The notes below the pieces were generated by a model, which saw nothing but the letters and a program-made list of their open reading frames with translations, was not told where the DNA came from and did not search any database. From PALSA-612 sp963704335 (GTDB taxonomy: Bacteria; Actinomycetota; Thermoleophilia; Gaiellales; Gaiellaceae): a stretch of 64,000 nt of DNA. Below are positions 52,637-60,663 of this stretch, in pieces (position 1 is the first letter of the stretch; every line of letters starts with the position of its first letter). The position numbers were made by a program, and so were the translations under genes. The stretch is taken from the NCBI GenBank assembly GCA_963704335.1, contig OY969889.1, positions 2,976,001 through 3,040,000 of the forward strand. Reading direction: 5' to 3'.

Positions 52637-54380
52637 CGTCGGGCGACCATCCGGCCAGGCTCAGGCCGCGGAAGTACTCGTCGACGGCGGCCTCGGGAAC
52701 AGAGGCGACAACGGTCCGAAGCGTCGGCACCGAGAGGTTGGGCCAGAGGCGCAGGGTCTCGCTAAGAGCGGCCCGCGCTCGCGGCAAGTCGCCAAGCAGC
52801 GCAGACGTCGCAGCAACCATGGAAAAGGCCGATGCCGCGTCCGGCTCGATCGCAATCGCCTGTTCGCTCGAAGCACGCGCTTCTTCGTACCGGCGCGCGA
52901 CGAACAGCACGACGCTCCTGCCCGCCTGGAAGCTCCACAGCTGCGGATCCCGCGGGCTCAGGCGAATCGCGTGATCCAGCTCGCGCAGCGCGTCCTCGGT
53001 CCGCCCGGACATGCCCAAGAACTGGCCCAGGAGGGAGCGCGCGACGGGCAGGCTCGGGTTCAGCTCGACCGCGCGGCGAAGGTCCCCGAGCGCGTCCTCG
53101 CGCTTCCCCTGGAGCGAGGACGCAAGCGAACGAAACAGGTAGCCGTTCGCGTCCATTGCGTCGCACACGACCGCAGTCTCGGCGTGTTTGATCACGGCGC
53201 CGAGATCGGCAGCGCGATCGACCGTCCATTGGTTCTGGAGCATCCGGTAGTGCGCGTGCGCGAGGTGTGCATGGGCGAAGCCCGACGACGGATCGAGCTG
53301 TACGGCGCGCTCGAGCAACGCAACCGCTTGCTCGCCGTCGGCGCGCGGCGTTCGACGGAGGTGCCAGAGCCCGCGGAGCGCATAGTCCCACGCAGTCAGG
53401 TCGGCCGGCGCTTGCCGCATCGCGCGCTCGGACATGTCCTTGAGCAGCTCCGGACGCAGGGCGACCGAGATCGCCTGCGCAATCTCGTCACCGGTCTCGA
53501 AGACATCGTCCAGCGTCGTGCTCCAACGGTCGGCCCAGAGCGGCAGGCCCGTCTCGGCGTCGAGGAGCCGCACTGCGATTCGGATCCGATGGTCGAAGCG
53601 CCACAGGCTCCCCAGCACGAGGTACTGCGCGCCGAGCTCCTTGCCGACCACCGCGGAGTCGATCGACCGGCCCTTGTACGTGAATGTCGAATTTCCGGCG
53701 ATCACCGGGAACTGGCGCCACATCGCGAGGGTCGTGATGAGATCTTCCGCGATGCCGTCGCCGAGGTACTCCGCATCCCGGTCACCGCCGGGTGTCACGA
53801 ACGGTAGGACTGCGATTGCAGGCCACGCGGAGCTCGGAGGCGGAGCGGGCAGCGCCTGCCCAGGGACGTCGACGAAGAACGCATGGATCGGGTGCGGGAT
53901 GTTCTTGACGTACTGCGGCCCGATGTCCTCGAGCGGCGGCGTCACGTCGAGTTGACGGCGAGTGTCCTCCGAGATGCAGATGCCGCCTGGGCGGGCGAGA
54001 CGTTCGAGACGCGCGGCAATGTTGATGCCGGAGCCGTAGATTCGGCTCATGTCGACGACCACCTCGCCGCTGTGAACTCCGATGCGGAACTGCATTCGTT
54101 CCTGCGGCGCGTACTGCTCGTTGGCGACGAGCACGAACGCCTGGAACCGAAGCGCCGCCTGGAGCGCTGACGCAGCGTTATGGAACTCGAACAGGAGGTT
54201 GTCGCCTGGAGAATCGACTAACCGGCCGCCCTGCTCGAGGGCGATGGCCTCCCCCGTCTCCCGGAAGAGGTTGATCGCGTGGATCGTCGCAAGCTCATCT
54301 GCCGCCATAAGGCGGCTGTAACCCGCGGCATCGGCGCTGACTAGCGTCACGGTTCGACGCTCGACTGCGGTCACCGCCAC
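52626..54380 (-). CDS. Class III adenylate/guanylate cyclase-like domain with TolB-like and TPR regions
   Basis: 584 residues from GTG. Residues 1-165 are a cyclase homology domain (LVSADAAGYSRLMAADE, GGRLVDSPGDNLLFEF, FRIGVHSGEVVVD, GINIAARLERLA). Next is a TolB/FlgO-like segment (IAVLPFVTPGGDRDAEYLGDGIAEDLITTL). The rest are TPR repeats (e.g. SGFAHAHLAHAHYRML, PVARSLLGQFLGMSGRTEDALREL). Metal Asp residues seem retained, so activity is possible, but similar proteins often act as sensors. Not fused to a membrane segment. Confidence 0.85.
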   Translation of the reverse strand: MAVTAVERRTVTLVSADAAGYSRLMAADELATIHAINLFRETGEAIALEQGGRLVDSPGDNLLFEFHNAASALQAALRFQAFVLVANEQYAPQERMQFRIGVHSGEVVVDMSRIYGSGINIAARLERLARPGGICISEDTRRQLDVTPPLEDIGPQYVKNIPHPIHAFFVDVPGQALPAPPPSSAWPAIAVLPFVTPGGDRDAEYLGDGIAEDLITTLAMWRQFPVIAGNSTFTYKGRSIDSAVVGKELGAQYLVLGSLWRFDHRIRIAVRLLDAETGLPLWADRWSTTLDDVFETGDEIAQAISVALRPELLKDMSERAMRQAPADLTAWDYALRGLWHLRRTPRADGEQAVALLERAVQLDPSSGFAHAHLAHAHYRMLQNQWTVDRAADLGAVIKHAETAVVCDAMDANGYLFRSLASSLQGKREDALGDLRRAVELNPSLPVARSLLGQFLGMSGRTEDALRELDHAIRLSPRDPQLWSFQAGRSVVLFVARRYEEARASSEQAIAIEPDAASAFSMVAATSALLGDLPRARAALSETLRLWPNLSVPTLRTVVASVPEAAVDEYFRGLSLAGWSPDDGE

Positions 54381-54831
54381 GGCAGGATGCGCTCCCTACA
54401 CCGAGCGCAGGTGCCCGGACAGGCGGAAAATTCCGTTTGGGGGTTCCACGCGTCGAGTATGCTCCGATGCGTCGCGTGATGCAACCGTCCGTCGCTCGCG
54501 CCAAACCTCGAGTTACACCAGCCGAGGGCGCCCGTCGCTTCAACCAAACCTCTTCATCTCGGTGCGTCTCGGCCGATCTCGTTGTCACCTTGTTGCCACT
54601 CACAGCTCGAGCTCAGCGATCTTCGGTCGGGCTGACGCAGCCAGTTAGCACTGAAGCGTCCAGAGCACGATGCGGCGCTCGACGTACCGCGCCAAGCGTG
54701 CGTGCGGTAATCGGCTCAGATTGAAGGGCCGCGCTGCAAGCACTCGTTGCCGGGAACGGGTGACCGCAGCCGTTCCGGGTGACGTGTTTCCACGAGCGCG
54801 ACTCCGTCTGTCGGATCTACAGCCGCACGGG
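54381..54831. other. Intergenic region, 451 bp, no gene seen
   Basis: Between two minus-strand cyclase genes. Six-frame reading gives only weak shadow frames, and no tRNA-like arms or strong U-tailed hairpin. Likely holds the promoter of the downstream cyclase-TPR gene near 54400-54480; I see no clear -10 box. Confidence 0.5.
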
Positions 54832-57309
54832 CTACTGGACCGCGCGCACGAGCGGGGCGACCTGAGACGCGAGTGCGAGCTCGATGGCTTGGTCCCACGT
54901 CATCGCTCGTCCTTCGTCGAAGGCAGCGGTGGCTCGCGGCTCGCCGAGCCTGGCGCGGGCTGCGCCGAGATCGCGCTCGCGCCAGGCCGCGAGCAACGGG
55001 AGGAGGACAACGGATGCCCCGAGCTCGTTACATTTCGCGTCGACGGCTCCCTCGAGGCGGAGCGCGTCTTCGTCTCGTCCGAGGCCGGCTGCGGTCAAGG
55101 CGAGACCGAGGATCTCCATGGCCTGTTGCATCACGTTTTCGCTTGTGAGCTCGGTTTCGAGGGCGCTCAGCCGGTGCCGCTCGGCGAGGGTGTAGTCCAG
55201 CCGGTGCATGGCGCAGTCGGCGAGGTAGTGATCCCCCGCGCACATGTACATGACGTCTTCGCTGTCGCGCATTGAGGCGTGGAGCTCCAGTGCCAGCGGT
55301 TCCGCGCGCTCGAACTGCCCGGTCACCACGAGCATCTGGCACACGCCGGCGAGCGAGCGGCTGACGAGTGCGTGGTGCCCGAGACGCCGCGCGTGCTCGA
55401 GGTTCTCCTGGAAGAGCTCGAGCGCCCGCAATTCGTCCTCTCCTCGCTCGTACAGGGCCCAGCCAAGCTCGTCGCGGGCTGCCGCCAACTCCGTCTCGTC
55501 CCCCACGGTGTGCCAGAGCTCGGTTGCCCGCTCGAGTCGACTCAGCGCGGTCGCCGGCCGGCCTCGCGTCGCGTCGATCGCTCCGAGGTAGGTCAGCGCC
55601 CGGGCCGTGAGCGGTCCGTCCGCGGCGGGTGACGCCAGCCCGTCTTCGAGCCTCCGCGCGCCCTCTGCGAAGTGCGATCTCGCCAGCCAGAACCAGCCAA
55701 GCGCGCCGGCGAGCTGGAGGTAGCGGTGGGGGTCGCAGTCTTGCAGGTGGTCGAGCGCGGCACGGAGGTTGTCGTGCTCTGTCTCGAGCCGCCGGGCCCA
55801 GGTCAGGCCGCGGTCAAATCGCTCCGTGTAGGCGAGCTCTGCGAGCGCGAGGTAGTGATCAGCGTGCAGGCGGCGCATGGCGTCGCCCTCGCTGCCTCCC
55901 TCCAGGAGCTCGTGGGCGTACTCGCGGATCGTCTCCAGCGTCCAGAAGCGCTCGCCGCTTCGCCGCAGCAGACTCTTGTCGAGCAGCGATTGCAGGCCGG
56001 CGACGTCGGCGCCGGCGACCTGATCGGCGGTCTCGAGCGTGCAGCCGCCCCGGAACACGGCGGTCCGGGCGAAGAGCCGCTTCTCGTCCGCCGAGAGCAG
56101 GTCGTACGACCAGTCGATCGTCGCCCGCAGCGTCTGCTGGCGAGCGTCAGCGTCGCGGCCCGCCCTGAACAGGTCAAGTCGCTGCGAGATCCGTTCGAGG
56201 ATCTGGGCGGGTGTGAGCACGCTGACCCGGGCGGCGGCGAGTTCGAGCGCCAGGGGCAGGTTGTCGAGCCGGCCGCACAGCTCCGCAACGGCCTCGTCCG
56301 GCTCGATGCGCGCCCGCGCGCAGAACAGCTCGACTGCCTCCGGCTCGGCGAGAGCGTGCACCGGATAGACGATCTCCCCGTCGACCCGCAATAGCTCCCG
56401 GCTGGTGACAAGCAAGCGCAGGTTCGGACAGGCCCGCAGCAGCGCCGCCAGCTCGACCGCCGACTCGACCACCTGCTCCAGGTTGTCGAGCACGAGCAAG
56501 AGCTGCTTGTCGCCAATGTGCCCCGCCAGCTCCTGCTTCGCCCCCAGCGTCTGCCCGATCGTGTCGACGACGAGTGCCGGATCGCGGACCGGCGCCAGCT
56601 CGATCCAGAACACCCCGGCTCCGAACTCGCTCACCAACTCACCTGCCGCCTCGATCGCCAACCGCGTCTTCCCGGTCCCACCTGGTCCGGCGAGCGTCAC
56701 GAGCCGCGCCGCAGCGTCCCGAAGGAGCGAGACAACCTCCGTCACCTCCTGCTCGCGCCCCACGAACGAGGAGAGCGGCACGGGGAGATTCGTGTTCGAG
56801 ATCGTCCGCAGCGGCGGAAAGCGATCGGAACCAAGCTGAAACAGCGATACAGGTTCGGCGAAGTCCTTCAACCGGTGCTTCCCGAGGTCGAGCGGGTCCT
56901 CGGCGACGAGCTCGCGGGTCGCTCCCGAGAGCAGTACCTGGCCGCCGTGGGCGGCGCTCATGATCCTGGCCGCCTTGTGCACGTCCGCGCCGACGTACTT
57001 CGGCGGATCGAGGAGCGGCTCCCCCGTGTGCATGCCGACCCGGATCCGCACCGGCCCGTCGGCAAGCGACGCCATCGCCTGTTCCACCGCCGTCACCGCT
57101 TCCGACGCCGACGCGAACGCGTAGAACAGGCCGTCGCCGGCGTCGTCGACCTCGTAGCCCCTTTGCGCGCCGAAGGCTCCTCGCAAGGTGCGACGGTGGT
57201 CGGCCAGCGCCTCCTTGTAAGCCTCAGCGCCGAGGTCGTCGAGGAGCGCCGTGGAGCCCTCGATGTCCGTGAACACGAACGTCACCGTTCCGGACGGCTG
57301 CACCGTCAC
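54832..57309 (-). CDS. Class III cyclase domain fused to NB-ARC-type ATPase and TPR regulator
   Basis: 825 residues from GTG at 57309. Cyclase domain residues 1-165 (VTFVFTDIEGSTALLDDLG, VDDAGDGLFYAF, RIRVGMHTGEP, GADVHKAARIM). Then an STAND ATPase: VTLAGPGGTGKTRLAIEAAG, LLLVLDNLEQVVESAVEL, GRLDNLPLALELAAARV. The C-terminal 350 residues are TPR-like. There is no HTH output domain, unlike LuxR-type relatives. The upstream 15-codon leader peptide overlaps its start. Confidence 0.87.
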   Translation of the reverse strand: MTVQPSGTVTFVFTDIEGSTALLDDLGAEAYKEALADHRRTLRGAFGAQRGYEVDDAGDGLFYAFASASEAVTAVEQAMASLADGPVRIRVGMHTGEPLLDPPKYVGADVHKAARIMSAAHGGQVLLSGATRELVAEDPLDLGKHRLKDFAEPVSLFQLGSDRFPPLRTISNTNLPVPLSSFVGREQEVTEVVSLLRDAAARLVTLAGPGGTGKTRLAIEAAGELVSEFGAGVFWIELAPVRDPALVVDTIGQTLGAKQELAGHIGDKQLLLVLDNLEQVVESAVELAALLRACPNLRLLVTSRELLRVDGEIVYPVHALAEPEAVELFCARARIEPDEAVAELCGRLDNLPLALELAAARVSVLTPAQILERISQRLDLFRAGRDADARQQTLRATIDWSYDLLSADEKRLFARTAVFRGGCTLETADQVAGADVAGLQSLLDKSLLRRSGERFWTLETIREYAHELLEGGSEGDAMRRLHADHYLALAELAYTERFDRGLTWARRLETEHDNLRAALDHLQDCDPHRYLQLAGALGWFWLARSHFAEGARRLEDGLASPAADGPLTARALTYLGAIDATRGRPATALSRLERATELWHTVGDETELAAARDELGWALYERGEDELRALELFQENLEHARRLGHHALVSRSLAGVCQMLVVTGQFERAEPLALELHASMRDSEDVMYMCAGDHYLADCAMHRLDYTLAERHRLSALETELTSENVMQQAMEILGLALTAAGLGRDEDALRLEGAVDAKCNELGASVVLLPLLAAWRERDLGAARARLGEPRATAAFDEGRAMTWDQAIELALASQVAPLVRAVQ

Positions 57310-57353
57310 ACTGAGATCCGTTCGACGGCGCCAAAGGTCTTGATCGTGCTCAT
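57306..57353 (-). CDS. 15-residue leader peptide coupled to the cyclase-ATPase gene
   Basis: ATG at 57353 follows AAAGGAGGAAACAG, the strongest ribosome site near the start; the peptide is MSTIKTFGAVERISV, and its TGA overlaps the cyclase GTG (GTGTGA). It lies 27 nt downstream of tRNA-Cys on the same strand, so ribosomes probably load here and re-initiate at the cyclase. No amino-acid run hints at attenuation. Confidence 0.45.
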   Translation of the reverse strand: MSTIKTFGAVERISV

Positions 57354-57380
57354 CTGTTTCCTCCTTTCATTCTTACGGCA

Positions 57381-57452
57381 AGACACCGGGCGGACTCGAA
57401 CCGCCGTTAGCGCGCTTTGCAGGCGCGCGCCTCGCCCCTCGGCCACGGTGTC
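57381..57452 (-). tRNA. tRNA-Cys(GCA)
   Basis: Last tRNA of the array. Acceptor GACACCG / CGGTGTC, discriminator U. Loop CTGCAAA between CGCGC and GCGCG gives anticodon GCA. T arm GGCGG-TTCGAGT-CCGCC. No CCA encoded. Confidence 0.97.
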
Positions 57453-57462
57453 GCGAATCGGA

Positions 57463-57533
57463 AGCCCCCGAGAGGATTCGAACCTCTGTCGTCGGGTTAG
57501 AAGCCCGGCGCTCTTCCGTTGAGCTACGGAGGC
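57463..57533 (-). tRNA. tRNA-Arg(UCU)
   Basis: Acceptor GCCTCCG / CGGGGGC (one G-U). Loop CTTCTAA gives anticodon TCT; one mismatch (C-A) at the top of the anticodon stem. Nearly identical to the neighbouring tRNA-Arg(UCG), so the two are a local duplication with anticodon change. Confidence 0.95.
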
Positions 57534-57605
57534 ATGAACGTTGGACGGCGCCGCCGCAAGATCGGCTGCGCCTCGTCGCTCGGCGCCGATATCGCGTGCT
57601 CGCGA

Positions 57606-57677
57606 AGCCCCCGAGAGGATTCGAACCTCTGTCGACCGGGTTCGAAGCCCGGCGCTCTTCCGTTGAGCTACGGAGGC
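57606..57677 (-). tRNA. tRNA-Arg(UCG)
   Basis: Acceptor GCCTCCG / CGGGGGC; loop CTTCGAA between CCGGG and CCCGG gives anticodon TCG. Shares nearly all of its sequence with the tRNA-Arg(UCU) at 57463. Confidence 0.96.
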
Positions 57678-57685
57678 AAGAAAGG

Positions 57686-57768
57686 TGCGGGCGGAGGGAG
57701 TCGAACCCCCATGGGCGAAGCCCGCCGGCTTCTGAGACCGGTGCGTCTTCCTGTTCCGCCACACCCGC
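57686..57768 (-). tRNA. tRNA-Leu(CAG)
   Basis: Class II tRNA with long variable arm. Acceptor GCGGGTG / CGCCCGC, loop CTCAGAA between CCGGT and GCCGG, anticodon CAG, discriminator A. Confidence 0.96.
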
Positions 57769-57782
57769 ACGTTGTTTGGGCA

Positions 57783-57814
57783 GCGCCGCCGCCTGGAGAC
57801 CTCGGCGGCGGCGC
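57783..57814 (-). terminator. Perfect 11-bp hairpin after the first small paralogue gene
   Basis: GCGCCGCCGCC and GGCGGCGGCGC flank a 10-nt loop; 21 nt after the stop of the 57835 gene and before tRNA-Leu(CAG). No U tract; could insulate the protein gene from the tRNA. Confidence 0.5.
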
Positions 57815-57834
57815 ATCACACTCGGGCGTCGGCT

Positions 57835-58203
57835 CTAGCCGATCCGCGCCTCGAGCTGTCGCTCACGGTGGTCGTACGGCTCGAACTCCTCCACCAAAGC
57901 TGCGCGGAAGAGGTTGAGCGCGCTCATGAGCGTCTCCAGCTTGTGCAGCGAGTTCTCGCGACCCGCTGCGGTATCGATGTCGAAGGTGAGTCCGATCGTG
58001 TCGTTGCAGTCTGCGACCTCGAGCATCATGTACGGCTCGAAGTTCTGCGGGCAGCAATCGCAATCGGCCTCGCAGTCGGCATCCCGCTGCAGAGTGCGCA
58101 GCGATGTGTCCTCGACGAACACGTAGACGAAGGCACCGCTGTGGAAGCCGGGCAGGTTGAGCAGCGTGCGCTCGTTGACCCGAGCGCGGTACGGCATTGC
58201 CAT
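57835..58203 (-). CDS. Ro60-flanking small protein A, function unknown
   Basis: 122 residues from ATG at 58203 with AAAGGAG 7 nt upstream. Homologous to protein B at 59939: both share RVxExTLLNxPxFxxGAxVxVFVEDTS near the start, a central xADCxxxIxLxFxID, and the helical motif RENSLxKxETLxxALxxFRAxL. Protein A has an extra Cys-rich stretch DADCEADCDCCPQNF that could bind zinc. Follows Ro60 by 52 nt. I know no family; association with Ro60 is positional only. Confidence 0.75.
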   Translation of the reverse strand: MAMPYRARVNERTLLNLPGFHSGAFVYVFVEDTSLRTLQRDADCEADCDCCPQNFEPYMMLEVADCNDTIGLTFDIDTAAGRENSLHKLETLMSALNLFRAALVEEFEPYDHRERQLEARIG

Positions 58204-58255
58204 GTCACGCTCCTTTCGACTCTCTGTCATGAGTACGCCTCGCGGCGCCCTCGTC

Positions 58256-59925
58256 TCAGAGAGCGCCGCGGGCGAAGTCGGAGATCAGCTGCGGCGTCGC
58301 CGTGTCGAAACCGACGACGTCGAGCATCCCCTGATCGGCCGGGTCGGCGATCGAGAAGCCGTTCGAGACCATGCCGACCACCACCAGCCGCGCGTCGATG
58401 CCGGACGCCTGCCGGTAGTCACGGAGCGCCTGGGCCGGGTGGATGTCGCCCGCCCAGGTCTCGGAGTCGGTGTAGATCACGAACGTGTCGACCTCCCGCT
58501 CGTGCGCCTGCGCGTACAGCATCGGCAGCGCGCAGTCGGTACCGCCGAACGGCAGGTCCGAGACCGTCTTCACGACGTCGTCGAGCCGCTGCCGCGGGCT
58601 GACCGCGAGCGGGGTGAGACCCTGCTTGAGGTAGTCCCACGGACCCTTCGTGCGCGACTTCCAGCCGCGCTTGCCGGCGAAGAAGCCGACCGTCTCGTGG
58701 CGCGGCTCCGTCGCCGCCGTCACCAGTGCCAGCGCCGCCGAAGCATCGCGCGGCGTCAGACCCGGCACTCCGGCGACCGATGACGACGCCATCGAGCCGG
58801 AGACGTCGAGCGCCAACAGCAGCCGCTTACCCGCCGGCTCGACGTTGCCGAACGCCGCATAGAACGCGGCGTCGAGCGCGTCCACGACCTCGCGCACCGG
58901 GCTCCACTCGCTCCGGCCGCGTGCGCCACGACCGGCCGCGTACGTCCGCAGCGCCGTCAGCACTGCGATCGGGTGCACCCGAGCCCGGCGGATACGCTCG
59001 CCGTCGCCGAGCTGTGCGACGACCTGCGCCGTGCCGTCCGATCCCGCCACGAGGACGCCGACCCGCGTCATCGTCGCCAGGTTGCGGATCATCGCCGTCA
59101 TCGGCATGTCCTCGAGCAGCGCCTCCCATACAACCGCCTCGGTCAGGTGCTCGCTCTGCACAGCCTCGCGGGGCAGGCCGAACTCCCGGACGAGCGCGGC
59201 CGTCTCGGCCGGCGTCGCCGCCGCCTGCGCTCGGACATAGCCCTCGACCAGCGCGCGGCAGCCGGTCGGTCTCGCCGCCGCGGACGATCCACTCGAACAA
59301 ACGCTCGAGCTCGGCCGACACCTCGAGTGTCGGGTTGCCCGCGCTCGACCTGTGCGGCCGGGTGGGCCAGCCGCAGCAGGTCGCGATGGGTGACGCCCTC
59401 TCGCTGGCGGTACTTGACCGCCTGGTACGCGAGCGCTTCCACGGGCTGGGCGGCGTACCAGCGACCGACCGCGCGTCGCAGCGAGCGGCCCCAGCCGCGG
59501 AAGCCCTCGACGAACGTCGCGAACCGGAACAGGTGCGTGCCGGTACGGCAGACCTGCGGCAGCGCCTCCAGCGCCGCCTTTCGCGTCGGCTCGTCGCCGA
59601 GGCCAGCCGCCATCGCCAGCGCGAAGATCGTGGGGTCGTTCTTCGGGGCCCGGCCCTCCGTGCTGACGCGGACGATCTCTGCCACCGCCAGCAGGCCGTC
59701 CTCGGCCAGGCAACGCTCGAGCGCCCGCGCGTTCTCGCGCGTGAGAGTCCACTCCGAGGCGTAGTAGCTACCGCCCTCGGAGCCGAGGATCAGGAAGCGG
59801 CGCAGCCGAGCCCAGTCGTCGACCGCCCAGGCGAAGCCGCCCGCGCTGTTCGGCACCTGACCCGAATTCGAGATCGGCGCCCACTGCGGCACGCGCCGCG
59901 TGCCGAGACGCTTCAAATAGGACAC
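58256..59925 (-). pseudogene. rsr: Ro60/Rsr (TROVE + vWA) RNA-binding protein, two apparent frameshifts
   Basis: GTG at 59925 follows GGAGG by 6 nt. Frame one gives the TROVE ring part (RRFLILGSEGGSYYASEWTL, ALERCLAEDG, AVKYRQREGVTHRDLLRLAHP). Near 59338-59340 one extra G shifts to a second frame (SAELERLFEWIVRGGETDRLP), and near 59251-59258, in a CG-dinucleotide run, it shifts again (ALVEGYVRAQAAATPAE) into the frame that holds the rest, including the vWA MIDAS DVSGSM, GGTDCALPM and IYTDSETW, ending at TGA 58256. Joined length about 556 residues, the family size. Ro60 binds Y RNAs and misfolded RNAs. Confidence 0.85.
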
Positions 59926-59938
59926 TTCGCACCTCCGT

Positions 59939-60334
59939 TCATGGTTGTGGGCTGCTCGAGCTGGTGTCTCGCGAGCCGCGCTCCCGCAGCGTTCGCAGCT
60001 CCGCCTCGGCTGCGAGGCCGGCACGGAAGCGCTCGAGTGCCGCGATCAGCGTCTCGACCTTGTAGAGCGAGTTCTCGCGTAGCTCGGCCGAGTCGATCGA
60101 GAACTCGAGGTTGATCTCGCTTACGCAGTCGGCAATCTGCACCTTCAGCCGCGGCGACGGTACTCGTCGCCGGCGCAGTCGCCGGCCTGACGTGTCCTCG
60201 ACGAACACGGACACGTGCGCGCCGCCGTCGAAGGCCGGGCGGTTCAGCAGTGTCCACTCGTCGACTCGCGCTCCCTGCCGGATCGGCCGGGCCTGGGAGG
60301 AACGCGACAACGCGTGTTGGATCAAGTAGGACAT
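59939..60334 (-). CDS. Ro60-flanking small protein B, function unknown
   Basis: 131 residues from ATG at 60334 with AAAGGAGG 5 nt upstream. Homologous to protein A (57835): VDEWTLLNRPAFDGGAHVSVFVEDTS, IADCVSEINLEFSID and RENSLYKVETLIAALERFRAGL. It lacks A's cysteine cluster and has instead Arg-rich RRLRRRRVPSPR. The gene ends 14 nt before the Ro60 start and begins 30 nt after the last Y-like RNA, making it part of the Ro60 unit. Both proteins start MSYL (Ro60) or MSYLIQ (B), suggesting shared leader origin. Confidence 0.75.
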   Translation of the reverse strand: MSYLIQHALSRSSQARPIRQGARVDEWTLLNRPAFDGGAHVSVFVEDTSGRRLRRRRVPSPRLKVQIADCVSEINLEFSIDSAELRENSLYKVETLIAALERFRAGLAAEAELRTLRERGSRDTSSSSPQP

Positions 60335-60363
60335 CGCGTCCTCCTTTCTGTTGTGGCGACGGA

Positions 60364-60498
60364 GCCTGCGGTCGTGGTGTCGCAGGACGGAGCTGACTGA
60401 GCTACGAAGCAACGTGCTCCGGGCGCGACTCGAACGCGCCGCCTCCCGGCTCGACGCCGGGCGCTCTACCGATAACCGTCCTACTTCGGCCCGCAGCC
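60364..60498 (-). ncRNA. Y RNA-like gene 1 (permuted tRNA module on a Ro-binding helix)
   Basis: Read on the minus strand: outer stem CTGCGG (60496-60491) with CCGCAG (60371-60366), internal loop GCCGAAGT opposite GCGACACCACGA, inner helix AGGACGG (60482-60476) with CCGTCCT (60390-60384). GCCGAAG fits the bacterial Ro-binding consensus GNCGAAN0-1G. Inside is a tRNA mimic: GAGC pairing with GCTC (60402-60399), anticodon-like CCCGG-CGTCGAG-CCGGG without U33, T arm GCGCG-TTCGAGT-CGCGC, and acceptor strands CGGAGC and GCTTCG joined by ACGTT. Confidence 0.72.
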
Positions 60499-60519
60499 GA
60501 AGCGATGCACGAGGTCGAG

Positions 60520-60658
60520 ACTGCTGCGGTCGTGGTGGCACAGCCCGGAACTGGTCTGCCAACTGAGCTACCGGAGCACAAGCGCTCCGGGCGGGACTCG
60601 AACCCGCGACCTGTCGATTAGGCGTCGATAACCGGAACCGTTCCGGCCCGCAGCAGCA
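60520..60658 (-). ncRNA. Y RNA-like gene 2 (permuted tRNA module)
   Basis: Outer stem CTGCTGCGG (60656-60648) with CCGCAGCAG (60529-60521), 9 bp, followed by GCCGGAAC opposite CACCACGA and an inner GGAAC/GTTCC helix. Contains CGGTTATC as in copies 1 and 3. tRNA part: pseudo-anticodon TCGA-CGCCTAA-TCGA, T arm GCGGG-TTCGAGT-CCCGC, acceptor CCGGAGC (60590-60584), linker GCTTGT, then GCTCCGG (60577-60571) and TAGCTCAGTTGG. So the 3' half precedes the 5' half. The D stem partner is missing; the Ro motif is GCCGGAA rather than GCCGAAG. Confidence 0.65.
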
Positions 60659-60663
60659 GGTAC

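Noticed and set aside
57463..57677. Tandem tRNA-Arg repeats as attachment site duplication
   Set aside because: Different anticodons and no integrase in the window; simple duplication is enough.
60384..60577. Group I or other intron in a tRNA D loop
   Set aside because: Catalytic intron cores are absent, the inserted segment is a simple helix with the Ro motif, and it recurs in three copies with end-to-end pairing, which fits Y RNA better.
60405..60590. Ordinary tRNA genes at 60413-60480 and 60584-60640
   Set aside because: 5' acceptor strands do not precede the D arms; they are found downstream of the 3' halves, and anticodon loops lack U33.
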